A program made the position numbers and the translations under genes. Positions 54,404 to 64,000 of a stretch of 64,000 bases of DNA are shown in pieces. The notes under the pieces were generated by a model, which was not told where the DNA came from, did no database searches, and saw only the letters and a list, made by a program, of their open reading frames with translations. This DNA is from Ontholestes murinus. Lineage: Eukaryota > Arthropoda > Insecta > Coleoptera > Staphylinidae. The stretch spans positions 1 through 64,000 of the forward strand of contig CAXAKX010001335.1 of assembly GCA_963969525.1 (NCBI GenBank), in the 5' to 3' direction. Within the stretch, counting starts at the first letter, position 1. The number at the start of each line of letters is the position of its first letter.

Positions 54404-54500
54404 GGATTGAAAACGCAATTACTTATTTTACCACTATATTTTGTAACTTTCAGTTTGATAATGTTACATTAGGTAAACAATATCACTTTGTTTTCAATCC
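54404..54500. mobile_element. Degenerate Penelope-type foldback remnant
   Basis: Outer 11-base inverted arms GGATTGAAAAC (54,404-54,414) and GTTTTCAATCC (54,490-54,500) enclose TTTTACCACTATATTTTGTA, the same block as in the 18.9 kb foldback (TTTTACCACTATATTTTAAA), followed by TTTGATAATG (hammerhead box I region). Box II and helix II are gone. Target duplications were not found. Confidence 0.55.
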
Positions 54501-54589
54501 CAATTCTTCCATTAGGGAAACCAAACTCGATCCAGATCCAAATCCCAATTCTTCTTATATGAAACTTTAGTATATATTATATTTTGTCT

Positions 54590-55260
54590 TTTTATACTGT
54601 ACAGTTAAAACATGTGTGTGTTTTTTTGTGTAGACATACTATTATATATGCATACATAAATCTTTATTCCCATGCCTCTAGGATGCGTTTCTTCCTAGAA
54701 TCGTTTAATTGTGCCTTTTAGCAACTCTTGTGTAATGTGGCCACTTTTTTATTTAGTTAAATTTAATCATTTCAGGTCCACTTTTACTTCTTTGGTGAAT
54801 TTTAGAAACAATTAATTGTTATCACTTTTTTTAAATTCAACAAACAACAATAGAGTATTTTCTTTTTTTTCAGTTTTGAATAATTTTTCAATAATAATTA
54901 TTTATTGTAGACACTTTTCTTTTACTTTTTGTTTATAGTTTCTATGAATTTGGTTTCATATGTATTTGTCGGCTCTTTTGTATTTATGATGGATGACCAT
55001 TCCTGCTTTATATTGAGCTTTTGAATTACTTCTTAATATTAATTTGTTTCGATTAAACTTTTTAAATTTCTATACTTCATTGCTTAATTTATTAATACAT
55101 TTCCGTATATTACAATTATTTTGTTTCGGGATGAATATTGCTAAAACATGGTTCGAATTTAAGTTGATTCCTCGAATATCTATAATGCCATTCTCTTGAA
55201 TATTGCAATATGGTTAATTTGATTACATTTTGTAGTTCTACAATTTTTCATGTTTGTTTG
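54590..55260. other. AT-rich stretch, no feature supported
   Basis: T-rich on the + strand with no recognised coding remnant. Confidence 0.4.
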
Positions 55261-55264
55261 TAAA

Positions 55265-56215
55265 ACCTAAGGGGACAAGGGAATAAGAAGATAAGAGAAA
55301 AAATATAGAAGAATTGGATGATAAAGAATTAATGGAAATAAAAAAGGATGAGGCAAAAACAAGAACAAATGGGGTTTGATAGTGGTGATAAGGAAGAGCA
55401 GGCAATCAGACGAGGTGAAGTTTGCGAAGGAGGAAGAAGATGTGGGCTGGGCGAGGTACAAACAGGAAAGACAGGGGACAACTGTGAGAGTGGTGTATGT
55501 AAACAAGAATTGGAGGAATATAAGAGAAGAGATAAAAAAGAAGAAGGGCGAAGAAAAAATGTGTGTTTTATAAGACTTTAAATGGAAAAGGGACAAAGGA
55601 GAAATTTTAGGATAAATATGTGAACGCAGAGGGTAGAATTCAAAAGTTGGCCATATAAGAGGCATGGAAGATATTAAATGGGTGTATGGAAGGGGATTGG
55701 GATGGAAGAATAACATACGTAGGGCCGAATGAAGGATCGGTAATAGATTATATGGCGGTGAGGAGGTCTGATATAGGAGAGATGAAGAGGATGCAGGTAG
55801 AAGATGCGAAAGGCTCAGACAATTTACTACTGAAGGTAGAGATAAGGATTGGGAAAAGGAGGAGGAAGATAAAAACCGGGAAAAAGAGAGGCTAGAGAGC
55901 GGGAAAAAAGCAAAACAGGAACGAAAGAAAAACTGAATCAATTGAAGAGTTTAAAAAGGCCGCGGTAAATTAGTAAATTGTAGCAAAAAGAAAAAAGTAA
56001 ATGAAGGAGGAAAAAACGATCAGTCTAATGAAGGGTGTCAAATGACGAAAACGGCGATAAGAAGGGCGAGGAAAGAGTACATAGGTGAAAGAGTGATTGA
56101 TAAAAGGAGCAGGGGAAACAAAGTACCCTTTCGAAACAGATGTGGCAAGACTCACCCGGGAATTCCCCTGCTTAAAGATCAGATTGATAATATTACTAAT
56201 ATACATGCCCCTATT
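55265..56215 (+). mobile_element. I-like non-LTR retrotransposon relic (endonuclease region)
   Basis: Purine-rich on the + strand. 'GRITYVGPNEGSVIDYMAVR' followed by 'RSDIGEMKRMQVEDAKGSDN' and 'LLLKVEI' at 55,705-55,850 is the end of an AP-type endonuclease. Related arthropod elements read FTYxGxxGxSVIDYVxxNexx...xxSDHxPLxxEI. Upstream comes 'VRVVYVNKNWRNIREEIKKK', downstream a Lys/Glu/Arg-rich stretch and 'RARKEYIGERVIDKRSRGNK'. The essential His of SDH is changed to Asn. RT is missing. The 224-codon - strand frame through this region is its antisense shadow. Confidence 0.65.
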
Positions 56216-56255
56216 TAACTGCTTTGTTTGTATAAAAAGGTTAGATTCGTAAATT

Positions 56256-56385
56256 TTAAAATACTTTATCGTTAATGACTAGCTGTTAGTCGAAACTATA
56301 GTGTTGAAACAAAGTACTCGGGTCTCTTTCTTTATTATATTCAAGATTTACCACAAAGTAAATGCCTCCACAATTAAACATGTAA
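56256..56385 (+). repeat. Penelope pseudo-LTR fragment with partial hammerhead-like motif
   Basis: TTAATGACTAGCTGTTAGTC (56,272-56,291) then GAAACTATAGTG matches the - strand of 4,690-4,730. Helix II (GACTA-GCTGT-TAGTC) is perfect and ACTATAGT is kept, but box I is shortened (no TTGATA) and the cleavage triplet is GTG. 56,351-56,371 (CCACAAAGTAAATGCCTCCAC) matches 4,789-4,809. Same subfamily as the 4.7-kb insertion, here without inverted arms. Confidence 0.65.
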
Positions 56386-56389
56386 TAAT

Positions 56390-57520
56390 TTTTATTCTAT
56401 TCACCGCTAAGATCTGCTATACATGTCCTGTAAACTTTTCAAGAAGACTTTGCTTGGGAAGGGGTTTAAAAGTCTGTCAAGTTTCGTTAGATATGAGGAA
56501 TATCGTCAAATTACAGGACTATTCACCGAACTTTATTGTCAGAGGTTGTATTTTTATATCCGCACGCGACTAACAGTGTGTATAAGCTTCCCATCGTCCC
56601 TTTTCGCTTTAACTCTTCTACCAGTATCTCCCCGATAGCTCCATAGCTCCTGCTCCTCCTCACGGACCTATATATAGAGGCCCTTAGCAATCGGCAGGTG
56701 GGATAAGACTAATACCCTAATTGCATCAATCGACACTGTCTTATATTCCCGGACCAGGCAGGCACTGTGTTTAACAGCTTGGAGAGTCCAACGCCCACTA
56801 GAGCTTCTTCTACTAGCTTCCCTAGCCCCCTAACGTTGGACGGCAGCCTTCCTACTGCTTCAGTTCCAGAGTACACTAAGGGTTTGCGTCAATCATCAGC
56901 CACAGGTATTTCATGCTACTGCCAATCTGAAAGGCCTGTCCCGGCAGCTCTATCCTTTCCTTCACCCGCCTCTTCCGCCAAGCCCCCGCGGTTTAGTAGT
57001 CACACTAGTTCCTCTCTTGCGCTAAGCTAATCGGCCATCAGCGACACCGCTTGTAACGATAATGAGATTGTCCGCGCAAGCCACTAGTTCTACTTCCTCC
57101 AGAAGTGGCAGCAATGGTTTTTCCAAGCTTCACGTACACCTGTCGAAGCAGGTACAATACGAATCAGGTACTCTAGTAACCTCCTATTTACCAGTCTTCA
57201 TTATTATCGGCCATAGCATAGCAAGAGATTCTCGATGGCAACCATTCAAGTACTATCTCTTCTGCGTTGAGCAGCCAGACCGAATGATAATTTCCTTGTC
57301 ACTTTTGTCCTTTTTAAGTATAATAACCAGCTACGTCTTTTTGAATGTGGCCAATACAACTCCCTCTGGTGAGTGTAACACGCTCGTCCAAAGCCATGAC
57401 CTTAGGCTCCCACAGAGCACAGATAGCTGCCAGCACCTCCTTCTCGTCAAAGTACTCCTCCTCCGTGGGTGTGGATGTCCAGAAAGCAACCATATATGAT
57501 TTAATCCAGGAAATTACTTA
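56390..57520 (-). mobile_element. R1-like non-LTR element relic, GC-rich
   Basis: GC content is high compared with the surroundings. On the - strand pieces such as 'VELVACADNLIIVTSGVADG' (about 57,080; RT motif C, with ADD changed to ADN) and 'LLNTVPAWSGNIRQCRLMQL' follow the R1 style (VELVAFADDVAxVVxG). Much of the remainder has decayed. The + strand frames across it (56,767-57,499) are Ser/Pro-rich antisense shadows. Clade assignment is from composition and the motif C block only. Confidence 0.5.
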
Positions 57521-57779
57521 ATAATTGAAGCGTGAAATTTTAATTCAATCAATTCTTTTATTCACGTAGCCACCATCTACAAAAAATAAAAAATAGCTAA
57601 AGCTACTCTTATAGTGGATGTTAACGTCAAATTATTAAAAAAGTGGATAAAATATAATTATAACCTAAAAATTATAAATACAACCATTAAAATCGTAGTT
57701 TAAAATAATAAATAAATAAAATAAAGTCGATTTATGAGACGAAATACTTATGTGTACGCTTTTCCTCGTATTCATGGGT

Positions 57780-58095
57780 ACTATTGTAAGTGCGTATTGT
57801 TGAATGCATAAATCTCACACTTGAGTATGTAGACCGATCCGATAGGAACGACTCAACGAGATTCGAAACATTTCCACGAATACCAAGAGCATTTAACTTT
57901 TCCCACACAAAAATTACACTAATTGTCTCAAATGCTCTTGAAAAGTTGTAGAATAACCCGAATATACACCCGTGTCAGTGTTTTTTAAACTTCCTCGAAA
58001 AGGACACTATTTGCAGTCTCCGTTGAACGCTGTTTCCTGAATCCATGTTGGGCATCGCTAAAAGGATGGAATGTCACGATGTAGTTGGTTAGTCT
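57780..58095 (-). pseudogene. Non-LTR RT fragment (jockey/CR1-like)
   Basis: Read on the - strand from 58,090: 'HPFSDAQHGFRKQRSTETAN' (RT block 2), 'GLFYNFSRAFETISVIFV' (motif A with F-x-F-S-R-A-F-D/E), 'LNALGIRGNVSNLVESFLSD' with 'RSTYSSVRF'. Only this portion is preserved; motifs B and C are absent. It abuts the ORF1-like sequence at 58.1 kb in the same orientation. Confidence 0.75.
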
Positions 58096-58099
58096 TGAT

Positions 58100-58935
58100 A
58101 CAATGTATTTATCTGTTTTAATTCAGTGCTAACAAAAGAACCTAATACATAGAAAAATAATATAAATAATATTCTCAATCATTTAGACTGCACAAGAATT
58201 GGGCATAGTTCATCCTAGACGATCTTCCACTGATACCCTGAAGAAGTAAATTCTTTTGCCAACGCTACTGCCGAACAGGAACACAGACAGCTGTATGTCC
58301 TGTAATTTTGCTTCAGAGCAGCATCAAGTTTCTCTCTGGTGTAGTCCGGCTTAAATTTACCAACGTGCAACCATTTCATCCTTTGGGGTTTGTAGATTAC
58401 ATTGTCCACATCTTGTGATTTTCTAGTTATTGCTGTGTTTTTACCTTTTGGTCATGTAGGTTGAATAATGGCTGGGATATTGGGGTTCGTCGGAGATTTT
58501 TGTAGTGTCGTTCGTTGAACTGTTTATTTCTATAGCTGTGGTATTTTCATTGGCCTTTTTTGATGATTCCTTCAAACGGTATTTTTTGCAGCTCCATCTG
58601 TTGTGGCCTTATCTCACTTGCTGTGCTCTGTATTATCAACAATTAATTAAAGTATTTTATTTGATCTTGCAGGAATGATTAGTTTTTCTGGAGTTCTTGT
58701 AAGATTGCGCCCTTAGATCACTCAATTCTGTTTAATAATGGTCTCACCGCTTGTAAATGATGAGTCGAGGACATCTCCATTGTCTCGATCGCTGTCACGC
58801 TCTCCTTCTTCTGTATCTGAACAATAAATTATTGACTCCTTGTTAACACTCCACATTTCATACACTTTAGTCCACTTGCTCTTTTCTGTGGGAGCCTTTA
58901 CTTGTACGTCTGTCTTGTTCTGCGACATTTTTTAT
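58100..58935 (-). mobile_element. ORF1-like element without RT (second copy of the 5.3-kb family)
   Basis: Starts on the - strand with a 68-codon frame at 58,928 ('KWTKVYEMWSVNKESIIYCS', then an acidic 'DTEEGERDSDRDNGDVLDSS'), becomes degraded, and ends with 'RMKWLHVGKFKPDYTREKLD' and 'GYQWKIV', stop, 'DELCPILVQS'. The 'KWLHVGKFKPD' block resembles the C-terminal ORF1 domain of CR1-group elements ('KWIFVSRLHKD' at 30.3 kb). The end of this sequence is the same as at 5.3-5.5 kb, where it runs directly into a (TAAA)n tail. No RT belongs to it in either place. Confidence 0.5.
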
Positions 58936-59399
58936 TTACATTCTTCTCTGTTTAAAAGTACTTAGTTAATAATTAATTTCAACTTACACATACATATTTA
59001 TCTGAGCGTTAAATTGATATGTTGAATATGTTGAATTAATAACAAAAATTAAAGATTTAAGATTTAAGAATGATAATTCAATGAAGTATATGATGTGTTG
59101 ATTGAATCTTAGCGATAACTGTTGAATAAATGGGAATTTGAAATCTCAAATGAAGTAACTCGCACAGGTAAGGTTAGTTTTAACATAACCAAAGGGTTTC
59201 CTATTTGTTCAATTTTACTGTTAAACCTGAAAGAGGACTGAATAGAAAACACAGTTTTACTTTTTACTATTATATTTTATACTATCACCCTTATAAAAAT
59301 TATTTAAAATTATTTAAAGCAGTACTATGCTCTGCTTTAAATATTTTTTAAACGACTTTTAAAAAATACTCAAATAATACTGTTACTTCAATATCTTCA

Positions 59400-60190
59400 A
59401 ATATATTCTACAATTTACTGATGATACCACCCTTATATCCCATGCTCCCACCCTATCAAAAGCCCTGCAAACCTTACAAGAGCTCATCGATACCCTCAAA
59501 CTTTGGTTCGCCAAATGGAGAATCAAAATCAACCGTCGAAAGTCCCAGCTCCTTATTCCCTACCACAAAATCACTAATAATACATGGGTAATATATCATT
59601 TCTCTTTCACAGAACCCTATATTTCCTTCCTCACACATTAAATACCTTGGATTTAGTTTCGACACAAAGCTCAAATTCAAGAAACAGCTTACCTCATTAA
59701 AAATAAAATAACAACCAGAGCAAAGCTTTTCAGAAACCTAACCTACAAGCAGGGAGGTATAAACATTAAAACAGCAGCTTTAATTTATAAAATGATCTGT
59801 CGCCCCTTTAAGGGATGTCGGAATTTGGTAAGGGTCCTACGGGAGGCTCGCTCGCTGATGCATAGTCAATTGCATCCATCCTATTTTCCAAAGACCAGAA
59901 TCCCACACTACACCATATCCAGGTCAGCGAGCGAGCCTCTTGTAGGACCCTTACTAAACTCCGACTTCCTTAAATCCACTACACAATCCCTCAAACCAAC
60001 TCCTTTACGATACTACCCTGATAATCCCCATAGAAGAACGTCTTCAATTCTCCAAAAATCCCTTTAATTACCAAATCATATTCCTATATTGTTTCCAAAG
60101 AAACCCCACAATTCCTCAAAAATACAAAAGTCCCCCATCAACAATTTTCGAACACATTCTATCATATCATCAATTTACATGCTGACTGAC
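59400..60190 (+). mobile_element. Jockey-like non-LTR element relic with internal inverted duplication
   Basis: Same family as 41.3-42.5 kb. It starts inside RT motif C ('FTDDTTLISHAPTLSKALQT'), then 'QELIDTLKLWFAKWRIKINR', 'AKLFRNLTYKQGGINIKTAA' and 'LIYKMICRP', where the other copy reads 'ICRPLLDYGNVIFS'. At that point an inverted copy of downstream sequence replaces the coding sequence: arms 59,807-59,858 and 59,924-59,974. Coding resumes with the region equal to 'YYPQYPS' of the other copy and continues to about 60,190. The TTDD/YADD change and stops inactivate it. Confidence 0.88.
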
Positions 60191-60199
60191 TGACATTCG

Positions 60200-63100
60200 A
60201 CAGAAATGCCTAAACTTTGGAGAAATACCTCTGGTCGATAGTCAATTAACAATGACAGTTACATAATCACTTTTTCACTTATTGTTTAATTTAATATTTG
60301 TAAAATATATGTATCTGTTTGTTAATAAATATGTTGAATTATTATTGTTATGAAATGTATAGTTATTTGCAAAATATTTCCGTAAAATGAAACTATAATC
60401 TATGGTTCCGCTACTGGAATTTAGCTCATAGTTTAATAAAAGACGGCAATGATGAATTAGGAACGTCTTTTTAATTTCCTTTTTGAGCGCTTCATCTTGC
60501 GCCGGCATTCAATTAACTCGATTTTACATTTCGTTAACTTCGTTCAAATAATAATTAAATTATTTGTAATGTCCCATCTTGAACACTTTTTATTGCTATT
60601 ATTTGTTAATAAATAAAATGTTGACAATAAATAAAATTTATTATCACAGTCAGAAAATAATTAAATTACTTTTTTTCAATCAAGCTGTCAGTCATTTAAA
60701 AATATAATATAAAAATTATTCACTGTAAATTTACTAATAATAGCGTTTTGTATATGAAAATATTATCACTAATTATGCTGTAGAAATAATTTAGTTTGAT
60801 AAATACACACAGGTCACATAAAAGGTTGTCATAAATCTTTATTTAATAAACAAATTAAACTTAGATGTGTAATTGAAATAATAACCATTAACACTGAATT
60901 TACTCAATTGATGTTTTAACCATAAATAATTATTGGTAGGTAAAACTTAGTGAATTTTTCAATTCAGTGTTAGTATGGATTACCACGTAGTAATGGTCGC
61001 AACCATTTTCTTTATTAATAACCAGTCATATTGATATATAGCCTATAATATTACTGCTACTATCTTATACTGACATGTTTAAACACTCAGTTACAGACAT
61101 ATATCAATATCTATATATAATTACCAGAAGTTAAATAAAAATCCATGAATACGATTTAAAAAACAAAGAACTATATTGAGATAAAACAATACATTTACTA
61201 GAATATATTGTAGATAGTGTCGTTTATACGTGCTTTTATTAGATACCTTATATATACACCATCCTATACACAGTTACACTAATGGTTGAGATGAGAAAAA
61301 AAATGATAATATAGGCAGTGATACACTGTATTCTACTACATCACTAAAGTGCCAAATGCAATAAAAGTGATAATAATAATATTTTCTTACAACTAATATA
61401 AAATGGATATGATTATCTGCTAATAATTAAAATACTAAAAAAAATTAACATCACATAGCAACATATATCTTTCATTACTGCCCTAATAAAAACGGACGCT
61501 GCCATAAAATTTTACAACGCTTTTTCAAATACAGCAGTTCGATTTATAACCGACCGGTCAGCGTAATTGCATTAAAAATTTAACTAAAGTTCGACCCAAA
61601 TCCCGGTGTAAGTTATAATTTATAGTTTCATTACGGCAGCGGCTATTACCTTAAACTTAATTATGACTTTGAAACTGTGTTGCATATGTAATAACTAGTT
61701 CATTCGCTAACTAATGCTGCACGAATTCATTAAAATGTTAATGGCTCCACGCGGTCGTGTGTAAATTCAATTAAGTGTAATAATTAATTTTCAAACGGTT
61801 TCAGCATTTGATGAATAATATTTGTATGTAATTCATAGGTGGGATAATCCTAGTTATATATTTGAATATATAGATATATATTTATAATTAAATTATACTG
61901 CAATGTACTGATTTATAATTTATAATGTTTATTTTAGCATATGATATAACTAATTAATTTTATTTATATTTTTCCACTTGGCTTGCCTTAAATTATTCAA
62001 GCGGAAAGAATCGTTAAGTTTCGTTTATTGATTTTATTAAAAAAAGTGATAAGCGTTATTTATTTCGTTAACTGGATCTCCTAGGTTTTAATATTTAATA
62101 AAAAAAATAGAAATGTGAGAACAGGTAACTTATGATGAATTGAGCTCAAATTAAATGACATAAACCTAACTTTTACAGTGCATGTGCCCGGCGCATTCAC
62201 CATGTTTTACTAGAAGTACAATAAATGTATGTTTTAACTTAATTTAAATATATTGGAGAATCACTATAAAAAATATATGTACTTATTTGTATTCAAATAT
62301 TTATGCATAACTCTAAAATCATAAAATTGCATATTTTCATCATCATGTATTTAATAAAATAAGTTATTAGGAAAATAAATCTATAAAATACTAATAAAAA
62401 TATAATATTATATCCCACGATGTTAATTACAAATACACTATAATGATCAACACTGTATATTATATGGCTACATACTATAATTTAATTAACCTTTTACCAC
62501 ACGTATAATCAGTCCGCTAAATTTCCACAATTATGGTTTTCTCACCAAAACATAATTTTAAAAAAAACGATAATTGTTCCTCTGTCTACAACAGTTATGG
62601 ACCGGCCTCGATCTATTCCAGATCTCTTCAGGCAAGCACAGCCAAAAACGTGCAAACGGAATTCTACTATGAAGCCTAACTATTGCTAGTATATATTTAG
62701 AGAGAGACAAACGATTAAGGTGACATTTATTGTGTAAAATATTATCCTAATTGAGAATTTGAGTGAACTACCAAAAGCGACCATTATAACAATAATAATA
62801 TGAAAACATTGCTTATTCAGTAAATTTTAGAAATCTTTAGTGTTAGGCAATAAATGCCACTTTAATTATTTGTTAATACCATAGAACAAATCTTTGATTA
62901 TACTTCCGGCTTCCTTATGAAAATACATATTTAGTTCTTTTTAACATGTTTATGGAGTTCATTTTAATAAAACTAAAATTCGTTGTGACAACTTTTAGAT
63001 AATTATTGGCATATTTTATTATCAAAACACACAATTAACGTTTCGTTGGGCTAATTAATTGTCAAAATTTGTAATTAAAGTTCTTTTCACATTAATTAAA

Positions 63101-63865
63101 TCTGCATCACTTCTGATACTATAATTGTTGGTTATAATATAAACTTGTTTTAGAATTCTCTTATGGGTAATATTCTTGTTACAATGTTACTTTTAGAGAT
63201 CGCGATTACTCAGGCTGATTTGTTTACTAATCGAATTCTTTCAACAAGGAACATCGATTATTTATTGAACTTTGTGATACCATTATATTCAAGGACAGTT
63301 TGATTGGTAAGATAAATGAACTCTTTACAGAAATCATTCTATCATGAGTAAATATTTATTCTAATAAAAAATTAATGATTATAATTAACGTAAAGTTAAC
63401 TAGGGTAAACAACATCACAATTTCTAACTTTATACCGTCTTCCGTAGTAAATTTATAGCAATAGCAACCAGAAAACAGTATTATGATGACACACAATTTT
63501 AATGGATTTATGATAATATATTTAAAAGAATAAAACTTAACTTTGGCTGGTGATATCTGCTTTGCCGAAATAATTTCAAACACAAACACACAATAAAATA
63601 TTTTGATTACAATTACAATAATTTCTGCACTAGCGCTACACGAAATGGTCTTTAAAAGTTATAGAATTCCCATACAAATTTCTTTCGAGTAAAAATATTG
63701 CTTTAATGCCATTCTTACCATCACAAATCAATCAAGAGGTAAATTAATACTTCTCTCTTGTATTGTTGAAAGTTATATTGCTATTATATATTGTTTGCCT
63801 TCTTAATCGATATTGAATTGGACGGAAAAGATAATGGAATAAAAGTGAGAGTTGTCAGTTGTCTT
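60200..63865. other. Long AT-rich stretch without transposons or genes
   Basis: No reading frame of interest (the longest, 77 codons, lack domains). Two GC-raised islands stand out. 61,490-61,810 has CGACCGGTCAGCGTAATTGC, ATTACGGCAGCGGCTATTAC, TTAATGGCTCCACGCGGTCG and AATAATTAATTTTCAAACGG. 62,590-62,690 has ATGGACCGGCCTCGATC and AAAAACGTGCAAACGG. They look like host non-coding DNA rather than repeats; a regulatory role is a guess. Confidence 0.4.
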
Positions 63866-63869
63866 GTAT

Positions 63870-64000
63870 TCCTTTGACTCTAGTTATCCTTCCCGTCCTC
63901 CCACAGCACCCATTCTCCATATCCCTCACTTATCCATTTCTTTCTCCTTCTCTTCTCCGTCTTGCATCTTGCCCTTGCCAAGGTCACCCTCTCCTCTCTT
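63870..64000 (-). pseudogene. Possible I-like non-LTR C-terminal fragment, cut by window end
   Basis: On the - strand 'RERVTLARARCKTEKRRRRK' with 'KWISEGYGEWVLWEDGKDN' resembles the region before the zinc-binding C-terminus of I-like elements (VxLARFRCGNExxxxxxW). It also weakly resembles 15,055-15,490. It runs out of the window. Confidence 0.4.

Noticed and set aside
55267..55941. 224-codon - strand frame rich in Ser, Phe, Leu and Pro
   Set aside because: It is the antisense of a purine-rich I-like endonuclease region on the + strand, where 'TYVGPNEGSVIDYMAVR' is recognisable. Its amino-acid bias follows from that composition.
56767..57499. Ser/Pro-rich + strand frames of 87 and 145 codons, looking like a secreted or mucin-like protein
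   Set aside because: They lie across a GC-rich R1-like relic on the - strand; composition explains the Ser/Pro content, and no signal peptide or repeat is seen.
62590..62690. GC-raised block as a possible host exon
   Set aside because: No frame longer than about 35 codons and no convincing splice sites; left as unassigned non-coding sequence.
63356..63589. 77-codon - strand frame with hydrophobic stretches, possible small membrane protein
   Set aside because: AT-rich codon content (Ile, Phe, Lys) and no recognisable motif or context; expected by chance in this composition.

Overview
The window is AT-rich eukaryotic intergenic or intronic DNA, almost certainly from an insect. I find no exon of a host protein-coding gene, no rRNA or tRNA gene and no bacterial-type operon. 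The assignment rests on the transposon content: R1/LOA-like, jockey-like and CR1/Daphne-like non-LTR elements, an RTE-like element, Penelope-like elements (PLEs), Ty3/Gypsy and BEL/Pao LTR elements, relics of the mariner-related transposase family with the DUF4817-type N-terminus, and a hAT element. That mixture is typical of arthropods. The species cannot be told from sequence alone.

Layout. 0.8-5.2 kb: a non-LTR scrap, a Penelope element, then scrambled Ty3/Gypsy pieces carrying a 182-bp Penelope-derived insertion. 5.3-7 kb: non-LTR 3' end and an R1-like relic. 7.5-9 kb: degenerate short-period repeat and a strong 22-bp hairpin. 9.7-11.1 kb: mariner and non-LTR relics. 12.6-14.3 kb: R1/LOA relic. 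15-19.1 kb: I-like scrap, Penelope 3' part with a hammerhead-like motif, and a CR1-like relic with another Penelope foldback insertion. 19.9-22.6 kb: three mariner relics. 25.5-31.8 kb: a hAT transposon split by a nearly intact CR1/Daphne-like element, the best-preserved element here (ORF1 plus ORF2 with one frameshift). 32.5-33.1 kb: part of an unclassified arthropod transposon ORF. 33.3-37.8 kb: two Penelope elements. 39-41 kb: RTE and mariner relics. 41.2-46.2 kb: a BEL/Pao element whose 5' LTR is split by a jockey element and whose body is split by a TTAA-type DNA transposon. 46.8-51.1 kb: non-LTR elements facing each other. 53.4-60.2 kb: mariner, Penelope foldback, I-like, R1-like, ORF1-only and jockey relics. 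60.2-63.9 kb: unique-looking AT-rich DNA.

Almost every coding region is dead (stops, frameshifts, truncation), so the genes do not work together as a pathway. What they record is a nested insertion history. The most interesting signal is a set of Penelope-derived sequences at about 4.7, 16.2, 18.9, 33.4, 35.9, 54.4 and 56.3 kb. They carry hammerhead-ribozyme-like cores with self-complementary helix III, and several sit inside very short foldback insertions with 12-13 bp target duplications.

Between the transposons lie stretches without transposon or coding signal (about 22.0-24.3, 38.0-38.85, 52.1-52.5 and 61.5-61.8 kb). They are richer in GC than their surroundings and contain many TAATTA-type motifs. 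They could be regulatory DNA of a neighbouring developmental gene, but that is inference.
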